Below, piece after piece: positions 13,325-25,976 of a stretch of 64,000 nucleotides of DNA. Positions within the stretch are counted from its first letter, which is position 1. Each line of letters begins with the position of its first letter. The translations under genes and the position numbers were made by a program. The notes under the pieces are model-generated. The model did no database searches and was not told the DNA's origin. It worked only from the letters and a program-made list of their open reading frames with translations. The stretch is from assembly GCA_030549335.1 (NCBI GenBank), contig JAUKPH010000017.1, positions 372,001 through 436,000 of the forward strand, read 5' to 3'. The DNA comes from Pontederia crassipes. Its lineage: Eukaryota > Streptophyta > Magnoliopsida > Commelinales > Pontederiaceae.

Positions 13325-16300
13325 ATGAAGATGGAGAGTAACCTCGGCTTTGCGGTCATAAAGCCCCTGCTGGTGCTGGCTGCCTGTTCTGTGATCGCTT
13401 TCCTGCTCGTCGACATCTCTGGAGTCCGTAGAGTTTGGTCCATGGACACTTTGCTTACCGGAGCGGAATCAAAAGACGGTGAGCACTCGTTGTATTTCTA
13501 CTCTTTACTGCTTTCAGAATTCAGAGACAAGGGACAAAAATATTTTTTGCAGAGTTCTTCATCCGGATTTTCTCTAGTAATTTGATATCTTTTGCAGTGC
13601 TGTATGCTGATTTGTTACTACAGAAACCTTTCCTTCTTTTCTCTCCATATATTTCGTTCATTTGCAGTTTCTTAATCTCCGTTCTTGCACGCAATCACTT
13701 GTTTCTATAAAAGTATCAAAAGCCGCATTTTGCGGCGTACCTTCCGACCCTGAACGGAGTTCCTGTTAGGAAATCAAGTAGTGAGTGGATCTTGAGCCCA
13801 CCTAGTTCTGCAGATATTACTTTTTTATCGTGTTAAGAACAAGTTTCAGATATGAATCCGAGGACGGTAACTGGATGACTGCAATCATGAATATATAAAA
13901 GTAGATCGCTGCCCAATTCCAGAGGATCCTGCTGTCTTGCATGATACCATTTTAAACTTGCGTAGATTACTACCATTCAGATATGATACCAGTAGCTTTT
14001 GTTTGCGAGAGTGGTAAGATTAGTACGATGCTTAGTTCTAGAGTTACTTTAACTATATCAAATTAACTTTTTTACGGACGTAACATGGTAGTACCTGTCC
14101 GAGGTACTATCTAGCAATTTGCATGGCCTGCTGCCCACAGCAGAATGACGTGACATGAAGGGAGAAAAGCTACCAGTCTACCAGTCTGCAATGATGAGCC
14201 AGAAAAAGAGAACGATGACACCAATCCACCAAGCGATGCACACACACTTTAAGCACATTTGTAGATGCCATCAAAAGCTTTTCTTTTCTCGGGAGTGTTT
14301 GATTAACAATAAATAAACACATCAATAAAATCTTGTTCTTGTTGAGAAAAACTCGAACTCACAAAAACTAACATAGTTGGTAAATTCAGTCATCGAATAA
14401 AAAAATGTGTTAACCTACTTTTACTTGTTGTTTTGACAATATGAATAACCACTTAACTTGGTTTTTAATTCTCTTTTTTGTTCTGCTTCTCCACTGCTTA
14501 ATCTCTTAGCCAAGCAAAAAACAAAGAGGAATAATATTCATGTTCCTTCAATTCTTGAATAATAATATTCAAACCTAACACCCCCGGCATCAGAATGACG
14601 AACATTTCTAGTGCACAATGTGCCACGCGCAGTTAAGAATTCTTCTGGATACTGAGTAGGAGGATGCCTTCCAATCATGCCCACTGATAAAAAGTATTTA
14701 TTGCTCGGTCCATTTTGTATTATATATTATGGCACACATGCACTGGCCTCTGTTGTCCTGCTTTGGTGTTTGGCAATGTGCCAATTGGTAATTTATGCTG
14801 CAATGCTTGCTGGGCACAAAATGTTAGCACGCAGTTTCAAACTGTGCCTTTCAGTGGTGGCCACAATTGATTGATGACTCACTGGCTGATGCTCCTTGTG
14901 GCCCTACCATCTTGTAAATCAGAGTGCCTGGCTCTGAAAAATTATTCCTCGCGTCTTCGAGCATCATTGCATGGAAACAACAAGTGAATATAGTACAAAT
15001 TAACAATGAATATTTGATTAAAGAGGCCTCATTGCTGTTCAAGGTTATTAAAAAATGAGAATTTCAGACTCGGATCCGTTATCCACTACGATAAGGAAGC
15101 CAGAATAATATTTTAGGTGGAGGCATTACATAGAAATAATATAACTTTTTTCTTTGTGTATATACATATAATAATAATAATAATAATCAGAAAAGTTTAG
15201 AGGGGGTCTATTGTTTCTATTTCTGGGGTTTAATCATGCCTTAATTTTTCAGGATCCAGCAAAGCTTGTGCCATCAAGTCCACCGAACCACCAAAGGACA
15301 AGCTCTTCGGAGGTCTACTGACTACTGCATTTGATGAAGGATCATGTTTGAGCAGATACCAAACTGCACTTTACTGGAAGGCAGCGAACCACACGCCTTC
15401 GCCGTATCTCGTGGAGAGGCTGCGGAGGTACGAAGCACTGCACAAAAAGTGCGGCCCGGACACCGATCTCTTCAAGAAGGCGACGCAGCAGCTGAAAGCC
15501 GAGAACGTCACCGAGCCGACGGAATGCAGCTACGTGGTGTGGATACCAGAGGCCGGACTGGGCAACAGGATCATATCCATCGTCTCCGGCTTCCTCTACG
15601 CCCTTCTCAACGATAAGGTCCTCCTGCTCACCGACTCCGACGACCTGCGCGACATCTTCTGCGAGCCGTTCCCGGAGACCTCGTGGATTATGACGCCCGG
15701 CAGCGACTTCCCCATCGGGCATTACAGATGGTTCTACGTCAAGAGCAACGAGAGCCACGGGAACATGATTAAGAACAAAATGCTCAACAACGACATGCAT
15801 GACGCCACCAGGGCTGCTGCACAGCGTTCATTCATCTACCTCCACATAATGCACGATTCCACCGTCTACGACAAGATGTTCTTCACGGAGGCGGCTCAGG
15901 TGCTGCTCCGAAGGATCCCTTGGTTGTTCCTGAGATCAAACTTGTACTTCACGCCCGGTCTCTTCCTACTCCGGCAATACGAAGAGGAGCTGAACAAGAT
16001 GTTCCCTAAGAAGGACATGGTCTTTAACTACTTGGGAAGGTACCTAATCCATCCGACGAACTCGGTGTGGAACGACATCAAGAGGTACTACGCTTCTTAT
16101 CTGGCCAGAGCCGACGAAAGGACGGGCATCCAAGTTCGAATCTTTCAGCACGCCCCGCTGCCCTTCGAGCGCATGTTTCCGGCGATCATGAACTGTAGCT
16201 TGACCCACGGGATTCTGCCGGAACTCAATCTGAACGATTCGACGGCGCGGGATGATGCGATGAACGCGACGAACTTGAAGGCCGTCCTTGTGATCTCGCT

Positions 16301-16718
16301 GCACGCCGCGTACTACGAGAAGATTAGGAGCATGTACTACGAGCACTCGACGGCCACGGGGGAGTTGATCGCCGTCTACCAGCCGAGCCACGAGGAGACG
16401 CAGCGCACGGAGAAAAGAGACCACAACGCAAAGGCCTTGGCGGAGATATACCTGCTGAGCTTCAGCGACAACTTGATGACGACGGGGTTCTCGACGTTTG
16501 GATACGTCGCGACGGGACTTGGCGGGTTGCGACCGTGGATCACGGTCGGACCGAACGAGTTCGATCCCAGCTGCCGCCTGGCCATGTCGATGGAGCCGTG
16601 CTTTCTGACCCCTCCGCATGTGAACATGAAGGATCCAAAGAGCATGAGCGAGACGGCTGTTCGCCATGTGAGAAGATGCGAAGACCATTACCTTGGTGGA
16701 CTCAAGCTGGTTCATTAG
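13325..16718 (+). CDS. GT37 fucosyltransferase, copy 1 (xyloglucan fucosyltransferase family)
   Basis: Two exons, 13325-13478 and 15253-16718, joined by a phase-1 GT..AG intron (gacg/gtgagc to tttttcag/gatcc), give 539 residues. This is a Golgi type II membrane protein expected to move L-fucose from GDP-fucose to galactose or arabinose on xyloglucan or arabinogalactan chains; substrate is not readable here. The tail is only about 9 residues, followed by a membrane anchor (about 10-31). Exon 2 carries the GT37 landmarks: CLSRYQTALYW (83-93), GLGNR (153-157), FCEPFPETSW (about 187-196), GIQVRIF (343-349), YYEKIRSMYYEH (about 405-416), QPSHEE (428-433) and FSTFGYVATGLGGLRPW (about 464-480). The start was chosen as the first ATG of the ORF; a second ATG lies two codons later. 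Oddities: the family Trp before STFGY is Phe, two Cys shared by copies 2 and 3 are Thr263 and Met510, and exon 2 is much GC-richer than the others. Confidence 0.9.
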
Positions 16719-19046
16719 GCCACCAGCTGCATTTTAGACTATTTTGTTTTATGTTTATTTTTGCAAAATTATATTTAACTATGTGTTTTAAGGCGCTCCT
16801 TGTAATAAGAAGAAGGATTTAAGGAATACGTGCATATTTATAAATTTAGTAAACATCTTTTAAAGTTAATTTATAATAAATTTAAGATTACCATCTATAA
16901 ATCAATGGTGAATCTATGGACTCATTTTGGATCCAAATATACCTTTAAGTTTTAACTTCTAAGAAGATCTAAGACGAGAAGGAGATACTATTTAATATTA
17001 AATGTTTGATTTTAAATCACACACTCTTTTATACTGCAACACTCCAAAAGCCCTTTTACTTTCACTATTTAGTTTGCTATTTAAAATGTTATCTCCAAAT
17101 AATTAATATGATTGTTATGTTAATGTTCCATATCCGTTGCTATTTATGATATAATTAATCTTTAGAGTTTCTTATTTAATATTGTTCTGTGAGTTTGCAA
17201 TTATTTTATTTAAAAAGTTTTTATACTAATAAATATTAATACAATAAATTAAATGTATAATTTATTATAATATTTATTATTCTTAGAATAGTTAATTTTT
17301 TAATAAAAACTAATCTTTTGATTAAGAATGGATAAAATAATTATTGAAAATGTTATCTATATCTTTTGGGTTATTTTATATTCATCAATCAATTCACATG
17401 TCACAAATTTGTAAAATCTTTTCATTTGTTTTAATCGTTCTGAAATTTAATTGGTTACTATAAAATATGTAATCGTTATTCCCAATCTTTTAGGTACGTC
17501 AAAAATGATCTATATATGATTTCAATAATGTATAGGTTAACACAAACGCACTACGCTGACAAAAAAAAACACGTATATAACTTTCAATCTATTTTTCTTT
17601 TCAGCGAAGCATATGATACATTTACTTTGTTACTTGTTAATTCAAAAGGCCATTGACACAAATACCAAATCACATAATAAAGTTTAACAAAACGAGTGAT
17701 AGATTTAATCACACGTAAAAATAAACAAGTATGATATTTTCATTACCCACGGAAACTAAATTAAATGCAAATAATATATAATTTAATCACATATGTATCG
17801 TTGTCTCGTTTTAAAAAAACACAAAATAAGATGTATAGCTGTCGTGGTTAAAACGTAATTGCAATATTGTTGCCTTCCTAATTTTCTTAACTATACCAAT
17901 TTTAAAATTTGGACCTAGCCGGTTCAATAAAATTTGACTAGTCCGACCCGGTTGTTAATTGAATCGGTCGGTCCAATCTTGGTTATAACAGTTCCGCCAT
18001 GAGTTTCAACCGGTGTAATTTGGCTCAAGTTGGTCTGACCATTTCGGCCACGGTGAGCTCATATCTACCTCGAAGAAACGTGTGTGATTAATTAAAATTA
18101 TTAACCAAATCTTTCATAAATTTAATGCATGCATTTGTATTTACACTTTTGTATTATTTTTTCATTTTATTTAATTATATTTATTAACTCTCATATTATT
18201 TATTTTACTCGTATTTTATATTTTAGTTTTGTTTTCGACCTGTTAGTTTAGTTTGATTAATATTTTATTTAGGAAATCAAAATTGCGTGAAAAAAAAGTG
18301 ACCCATATATTTGAATCATCATTAGATCGTGATATAATAGTTTAAAATCTAATATAATAATTCACTTATTTATATACATCATAATGATATTTATTTATGA
18401 ATCGTCAGATCACAATTTAATGATGACTCATATATATGAATCAATTTTTGTCCTAAGTAAGTCTTTTGTCTTTCGGTTTCAATTTTAGCTGTCACAAGTA
18501 GAAAATTAAATCTCTAGCCCACTTATTTGAGTTCGAATTAAGTAAAAAACAGAGACATCTAATTTAAGTAGCTATAGAGAGAGTGGCTCATATTTTTTGA
18601 CGAATATGCCGGACGATGACATTGTAAACAAATGCCCTCCTTCTGGCTTTCTTCATATTTTGTATCAAAGAATATGTTTCCTTAACATAATATCATCAGC
18701 TTGTTTTCAAAAAAAAAAAGCAGCTATAGCCATTTTATGCGTTGATAAACAATTAGTCCAATATATAAAAAAACAAAGGTATTCATATATGTCTCAAACA
18801 ATTGTATTGCTTAATCAGATGCAAACGAGCAACATGAAAATATACAATGGATTGTAGTGTAGATTGGTAATAAAAGAGAGCATGCTAAATATTGTTATGC
18901 TAAAAGAGAGCATGCTAAAAATGGTCTACTTAAATGGGGGAATGTCCATCATAGTATCTGGATCGTTTGATCGAAGATGGACGGCCAGTTCAGCACGATT
19001 CGGGGGCGGTTTGAGGGTGGTTCAACTATAACACCTCTGGCTCAAT
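16719..19046. other. AT-rich intergenic DNA downstream of FUT copy 1
   Basis: The first 100 bases presumably hold the 3' UTR of copy 1 (an aataag-type signal near 16804). The rest is AT-rich with no supported gene. A GC-richer patch at 17910-18060 (ccggttcaataaaatttgac and similar) looks like a fragment of a small transposon but has no clear ends. Confidence 0.45.
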
Positions 19047-19500
19047 CAAGATATTATTCGCTTTGTGTCATTTGTCTGCACGAATTTAAAACGCGTATTG
19101 AAAGGTGAATGAATGGCTACATATAAGTCAATGATCATGTTTTGCCCACGTGGAACTATTAGACCATTTTGGTCCTTAAATCTCAAGTCATTACAATATT
19201 TCTCTCATAAAGGTCCCAACATTCTCGTTGAACAGGATCCGTGTTGGCCCATGGCTCATGTTTTCTACATGGCTCAAGTGAGCATGCGATGTCAGCTCTG
19301 ATATCATTTTATTAACACACATACCCAATTAAGATATTACTCACTTTGGGTCATTACCCCACACGAATTTAAAACGCGTCTTGATATGTGAAGAGGATAG
19401 GTACATATAAGCTCATAATCACCTTTATATTTTGTCCGTGTGAAACTATTCAATAAGACCATCTTGGTCCTTAGACCTCAAGTCGACTACTCATTTCTTA
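19047..19500. repeat. Two diverged direct repeats with a shared 'cacgaatttaaaacgcgt' core
   Basis: A block beginning near 19047 (caatcaagatattattcgct) recurs near 19328 (caattaagatattactcact). Both contain the core cacgaatttaaaacgcgt and later 'ttggtcctta'. The spacing is about 280 bases. This text resembles a dispersed plant repeat found in intergenic DNA; its class is not assigned. Confidence 0.6.
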
Positions 19501-21119
19501 TGGTGCGCTCTGGCCCAACACCCTTCGGCGGAGAGGAGGTGATCTCCCACTATGACACAAACAAGGTCACTGAGAGGGGTGATCAAGCATGAAACACGGA
19601 GGCAATGGCGTCCTTGAGTTCAACAGGCGCTAGAGGGCGAGCTCTAGTAGATGGCAATGGTGACGAGGTTGGTAGGTGCGAGGGGTCAAGTAGCAATCAC
19701 AAGGGTGCCTTACGATCGGCGACGGGGCGTGAGGCCGATGGCTTGCAAGGGGTCGACGAAGGTGCACGAGGGATCGGCGACGCAAGGAGGTAGCATAGCA
19801 TGGGGCGACGGGAGGAGGGGGAGGGGGAAGGGTTCAACAATGAGCAAGGATCGAGGTGGTTCGTCGGTGAGTGTCGCGAAACTTCGCCGGCACCCTCCTC
19901 CACCTCGGCCTCGTCCCACACACACAATCCAAAAAAAGATATGCTTTTACCAAGAAAATCCTCATAGGTGACACAGCTACAAGAAAAAATGAATTACTGG
20001 GAGGGAACAAGATCCATTTGATTAGGTTGTGGGACAATTATTGGCACTCATGATTCAACGGTCGCTGTCTCTTTAATTTGTTGCCTCCGGACATGGAAAC
20101 AATATGTAAATCTGCATGGCCCAACGACTTTTCCAAATACATTACTTTGATTATATATATGGACTATATTTGTTAAGTTCATTGATATGAAGTGACAAGC
20201 CACAAGTCACAAACAGTGTAAAAAAAAACATAGTTGGAATAATCAAATTGGTAGTACACCTATGTAAAATTGGGGGCAAATAAGTATATAGCTTGCATTT
20301 ATTAGATCAATGATTTCTCAATTTGGCTCATGCTATTCAAGATGAGTATATCCTTTTATTGGTCGTACGAATGTGAAGTCCTAATATTTACAGATCCATG
20401 CAAAGGCATACGTAACTTGCAAGAAAGTTTCAAAGGCTTAAAGGGACACATGTCACTAAGTCTAGCAAAATCCAAGTTTTGACTTATTGTTTTACAAAGT
20501 ATGCATTATGCTTTCAACTTATTTGTGCAACTGCAGTCCTCTCTATTCATGAACATTGCAAGATTAAATGTTGAGTACATGGATACGAATATAATTTTTC
20601 ATCTGTTTTTTTAGCATCGAAAATTTAAAATTTGTCTTAACTTATAGTTTTATGATATCAGTTGCAATTAGATAAAAATAGCAGGCATCTTTGTTTCAAA
20701 CAAAGTGGACAAAAGGTTAGGCAGCATTTAAAGAGGGTTGGCAGGTGATAAATTTAGTAGACCATTGTAGCATCAGTAGGTATAGTAAATATAAAATACA
20801 ATTTTATTAATTAAAAAATAATAGTAAAAATTAATTTTGTTTAAATAGTTAAATACAAAATTTCATTTTTAAAATAAATTATATTTTATAAAATATTAAT
20901 TTTTAATAAAATGATAAGTAATAAATAATATTAAATTAATACTTTTATATTTATATTATATTTAATAAATATAATATTTTGCATAAGAAAGTAAATTTAA
21001 AAGTAAAAAATTGGTTGAAAATAAAAAATATGTTACTTAAAAAATTGAAGAAAGATATCAAAAGTGACTTATTCCATCAAAAAAGTGCAACCCGCGGACA
21101 CATGATCTGGTTCATCCTA
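19501..21119. other. Intergenic DNA with a GC-rich island at 19560-19930
   Basis: The GC-rich island holds overlapping ORFs on both strands (up to 106 codons) with composition-driven Arg/Gly/Pro-rich or Ser/Pro-rich translations and no domain. It most resembles the GC-rich cargo of the Mutator-like elements further right. The remaining sequence is AT-rich and empty. Confidence 0.4.
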
Positions 21120-22370
21120 GTTCCATTGAGGGTTGTTTGGCAACTGGAACTAGGTGTCTGATTCCGCCTGGTTCCAGTCGGTTTCGCCAAACGCTGTGAT
21201 GTTTGACGAAACTGGAGCCAGAATCTGATTTCAATTCTTTGCCCTAGTTCTACCATTTTGGTGGAACCATGCGCTGTAGCCTTTTTTTTTAACTTCACAT
21301 CACCGCTTTTTTTTCAATTTCCTTTACTTTTTTCCTTCTTTTATTTTCTCTCTCATACATATATCTTATAAAATAATTTATTTATTAAATATAAATTATT
21401 TATTATAATATATTAATATAATAATATTTCTTATTTATTATTTCATTAAAAATTTTTAATATTTTACTACATATAATTATTAAAATTGAGTTTTTTTAAT
21501 TTAAATAAATTATTTTTCAACGAAATTTTTTAAAACATAATTTTTAATTTTTAATTTTATTTATATTTACCAACAAGATTATATTTTATATTTATAATAA
21601 CAATTATTATTTCAAAACCCAACAAAAATTAATCCATCACATCTACTTTTTCCTATCACATCGACTACCTTATTCTCATAATCAAATTCTACTTCATCCA
21701 AACACAATGGAGCCGTTTGGCAACAGAACCAGACGTTCCATCAAATTCTCGTAATTCTAGTTATGTTTGGATGAAGTGTAATTTGATGATGAGGAATAAT
21801 GTAGTTGACGTGATAGGAAAAAGTTGATGTGATGGGTTAATTTTTTGTTGAGTTTTGAAATAATAATTGATATTATAAATATAAAATAAAATATTTTTAA
21901 TAAATAAAAACGAAATTAAAAATTAAATTTTTTGTTCAAAAAAATTTCGTCAAAAAATATTATTTAAATATCAAAAAATCAAATTTTTAATAAAATATAT
22001 ATTAAAATATTCAAAAATTTTAATGAAATAACAAGTAAAAAAATAATATTTTATTAATATCTTATAACAAATAATTTATATTTAATAAATAAATTATTTT
22101 ATAACATACATAGGTGTGAGAGAGAAAATAAAGAAAGAAAAAAAAATAACCAAAGTTTTTTAAAAAAGCAACACGTCAACTCAAGCAAAAAAAAAGGTTG
22201 CCGCGCTTGGTGGAACCATGTTAAGCAAAAAGGGGTCACGTGACCCATTTTTTGGAACGATGTTCCATTTCGGGTTCCGCCAAATGTCTTATCGTTTGAC
22301 GGAACCAACTGGAACCAGGCGGAACCAGACGCCTGGTTCCAGTTGCCAAACAGACCCAATTGGAACTACG
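21120..22370. repeat. Foldback element: about 600-bp inverted-repeat arms around a short centre
   Basis: The left arm (about 21120-21710) and right arm (about 21768-22370) are reverse complements along their length, at roughly 85-90 percent where I compared them. Outer matches include gtttggcaactggaac (left) against gttccagttgccaaac (right); inner matches include tttggatgaag at 21770 against cttcatccaaa at 21693. The gap between arms is about 55 bases. The arms carry no coding sequence. A transcript through it would form a long hairpin. Transposon class is not assigned. Confidence 0.8.
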
Positions 22371-23434
22371 AATACTTATTGGAACGTCCGATTCCTATTG
22401 CCAAATAGCTCCCGACGTTTCACCTCAGGAATAAGGTCAGCCCCTTGCGTTTGATAGAACTAGGTAAAACTAACTCTACGTTCTAGTAGCCAAACACCTA
22501 AATTGTGTTTGGTATCCAAAACTTGGGCTATTTTGGCAAACAAAGCAAAAAAAAGTAACATGACCGGAACTAAAGTTCCGATCAAATGCCCATTTAATTC
22601 TTGCTTCGAGTGAAAACTATTCTTTTGGCTTTTTTTTTCTTTGCTTTCATCTAATTTATTAATATATATTATTAACACATTAACATCTTAACTCACCAAA
22701 TATATTTATTTAAATTTATATTATTATAATACAAATATAATGAAAAATAATGATATTATAATTTAAGTAAAATTAAAGTAAATTTTATAATTTTCTTAAC
22801 ATAAATATTATATTGACATAAATTATTTAATTATATTATATTATGTTAAATGGTTAAATTTTATATATTATTAATACATTATCATTTTATATTAGTACCA
22901 AAATACTTTTATCCAATTATGTTAAATATATTTTCAAATAATAATTAAATATAATATTTATTCAATATAATATTTTTAATATATTTTTACTGAATAAAAT
23001 AATAAATTATATCTTTAATTCTTACTTTTTATCAAAACACCAACTAAACTTACCTATCAAATCAACTTTTTAAATTTTTATCATTACATTTTTCATTCAA
23101 ACACTAAACTTAAACTTTTCTATCAAATTGATTAGTTTTCAAAAATTAACGGACACAATTATTTAATATTAAAGTTGAAATGGATGAAATCTACTTGTTT
23201 AAGAAAAATTCGATGAAATTGGTGATTTTTAATAGAGCAAAATCGACCCACTCAAATTAGAGCTCCACTAAAAAAATCATAAGGACACGTGGAGCCATTT
23301 TTGTTTATATAATTAATTCTTAGATCATCACTTTTTTATTATTAATATAATATTTTTTATGTAATTTGATATATTCCTATCACGTGATGAAACACTAATT
23401 TAATAATTCTAGTACTATATCTTATATTTAGTTA
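22371..23434. other. AT-rich intergenic DNA, no gene seen
   Basis: The first 200 bases contain further 'gccaaatagctcc' and 'gccaaacacc' fragments related to the foldback arms, suggesting overlapping or nested copies. The rest is strongly AT-rich and empty. Confidence 0.45.
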
Positions 23435-25976
23435 CAAAATTAAGAGGAATATTAGGGCGCTAAAACACCTTTGTGATAGCACCTTGCATCCATACTTTTG
23501 AGGGCCGTCCGATCTAAGATGAACGGCTTAGATTTTTGCGCATCTGGTTCGTCGATTCTTGCCTCGCACATTTCAATTCGAAGAGTATTTCCTCTCCCTC
23601 TGAACAACAGAGTGTCTCCTCCACCACCATCTGTGCATCTCCTCCTCCCCCTCGATCTTTGCGTCTCCTCCCATGTAGTCACGATGACAACTGCAAAATC
23701 AGGGGGCGTCGGCCCCCTTATGCAAGTTCGCGGAGGGGGTAGACGCCCCCCTTTGTGCTGTCGTGGTGGTGAGGGTGAAAAAGGGGGCTGCACGCCCCTC
23801 TCTGCGAATTCGCTAGCGAGGGCACTGCCCCCTTCCCTTGCCTCCTCAATGCATCGATCGACGAGCGAGTGGCTGGGTCTTCCTCCCTTCATCACGTTAG
23901 AGACGATCTGCGCAACGAGTCCTCCTCCCTTCCTCCGACATTGCCAAGTGATGATGTGGCAAGATCGCTCCCCTTTTGGTGTCGGTGTGGCTACGAAAAG
24001 GGGGTGTCGGCCCCCCTCCATGAGCTCACGAAGGGGACCAAATGTAACACCTGGCAGAAGAAGAAAATAAAATCGAAGCAAGTGGGACAGCTGACAACAC
24101 CCTATTGGACCCCCAAACCCATTAACTTTTTTGCCCATTGCATATATAAACTCGAGCACCATTTTTCCCATTCTTTTCCCATTCTAATAATTTTCTACCC
24201 AAGTTCATAGTGCCAATCCGAAAGTGAGGTGAGGATATCCATTTTTCTTGCAGCAAACCAACAGCAAGGATCAAGAGATTTGGAACAAGAAGAAGGAATT
24301 ACTGGAACTAGTCGGGAAAGGAGAAGAAGGAGGAGACAATGGCCCCCTCCGCGAATTCATTGGCAAGGGCACCACCCCCCTTCGCCCTGCCTTCTCGATG
24401 CATCGATCGACGAGCGAGTGGTCGAGTCTTCCTCTCTTCATTGCATTGGAGACGATCTGTGCAGCGAGTCCTCCTCCCTTCCTCCGACAGTGTCGGACGA
24501 TGATGTGGTGAGATCCCTCCCCCCTTCGCATCGACGTGGCTACGAAAAGGGGGGTGTTGGCCCCCCTCCATGAGCTCGCAAAGGGGGATCAAATGTAATG
24601 CCTAGCAGAAAAAGAAAATAAAACAAAAGTAAGTGGGACAGTTGACATCACCCTATTGGACCCCAACCCACTAACTTTTCTGCCTATTGCATATGTAAAC
24701 CCCCAGCACCATTTTTCCCACTCTTCCCCATTATAGCAATTTTCTACCCTAGTTCATGGTGCCAATCCATGATTGAGGTGAGGATCTCTATTTTTCTTGC
24801 AGCAAAGCAGCAGCAAGGATCAAGAGATTTGGAGCAAGACGAAGGGGCTACTCGACCTAATTGAAAAAGGAGAAGGAGGAGATGATGGCCCCCTCAGCGA
24901 ATTCGTTGGCGAGGGCACTGCCCCCCTTCGCCCTGCCTCCTCGATGCATCAATCGACGAGTGAGTGGCTGACTCTTCCTCACTTCATCACGTCGGAGACG
25001 ATTTGTGCAATGAGTCCTCCCTTCCTCCGATGTGGCGAGATCCCTGTCCCCTTGGCATTGGCGTGGCTACGAAAAGGGGGGCGTCGACTCCCTCCATGAG
25101 CTCGTAAAGGGGGACCGAATGTAACACCAGCAGAAAAAAAATAAAACAAAAGTAGTGGGACAACTGGCAGCCCCCTATTGGACCCCAAACCCACTAACTT
25201 TTCTATCTATTGCATATATAAACCTCAGCACCATTTTTTCCACTCTTTTCCCCATTCCTGCAATTTTCTACCCTAGTTCATGTTGCCAATCAGTGATTGA
25301 GATGAGGATCTCCATTTTTCTTGCAGCAAAGCAACAAGGGATTTGGAGCAAGAAGAAGGGACTACTGGACCTAGTTGAGAAAGGAGAAGAAGGATGAGAC
25401 GATGGCCCCCTCCGCGAATTCATTGGCGAGGGAACCGTCCCCTTTCGCCCTACCTCCTTGATGCATCGATCGACAAGCGAGTGATCGAATCTTCCTCCCT
25501 TCATCGCATTGGAGACTATCTATGCAGCAAGTCCTCCTCCCTTCCTTCGACAGCGCCGGACGACGATGTGGCGAGATCCCTCCCCATTGGCATCGACGTG
25601 GCTAAGAAAAGTGGTCGTCGGCCCCCCTCCATGAGCTCGCAAAGGGGGATCGAATGTAACACCTAGCAGAAAAAGAAAATAAAACAAAAGTAATTAGGAC
25701 AGTTGGCAGCACCCTATTGGACCCCCAACCCACTAACTTTTCTCCCTATTGTGTATGTAAACCCCAACACCATTTTTCCCACTCTTCCCCATTCTACAAT
25801 TTTCTATCCTAGTTCACGGTGCCAATCCGCTTCATTTTTCTTGCAGCAAAGAAACATCAAGGTTCAGGAGATTTGGAGCAAGAAGAAGGGATTGCTGGAC
25901 CTAATTGAGAAAGGAGAAGGAGGAGATGATGGACCCCTCCGTGCCTCCGCGAATTCATTTGCGAGGGCACCGCCCC

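Noticed and set aside
16044..16715. 223-codon ORF antisense to FUT copy 1
   Set aside because: GC-rich coding DNA often leaves an open antisense frame. The plus strand has clear GT37 motifs and matches copies 2 and 3.
19605..19971. Overlapping ORFs in the GC-rich island
   Set aside because: Several frames on both strands are open at once; no domain, and composition explains them.
23452..24171. 239-codon minus-strand ORF
   Set aside because: It spans the GC-rich end and first unit of the tandem array; sister units do not keep the frame and no domain is recognisable.
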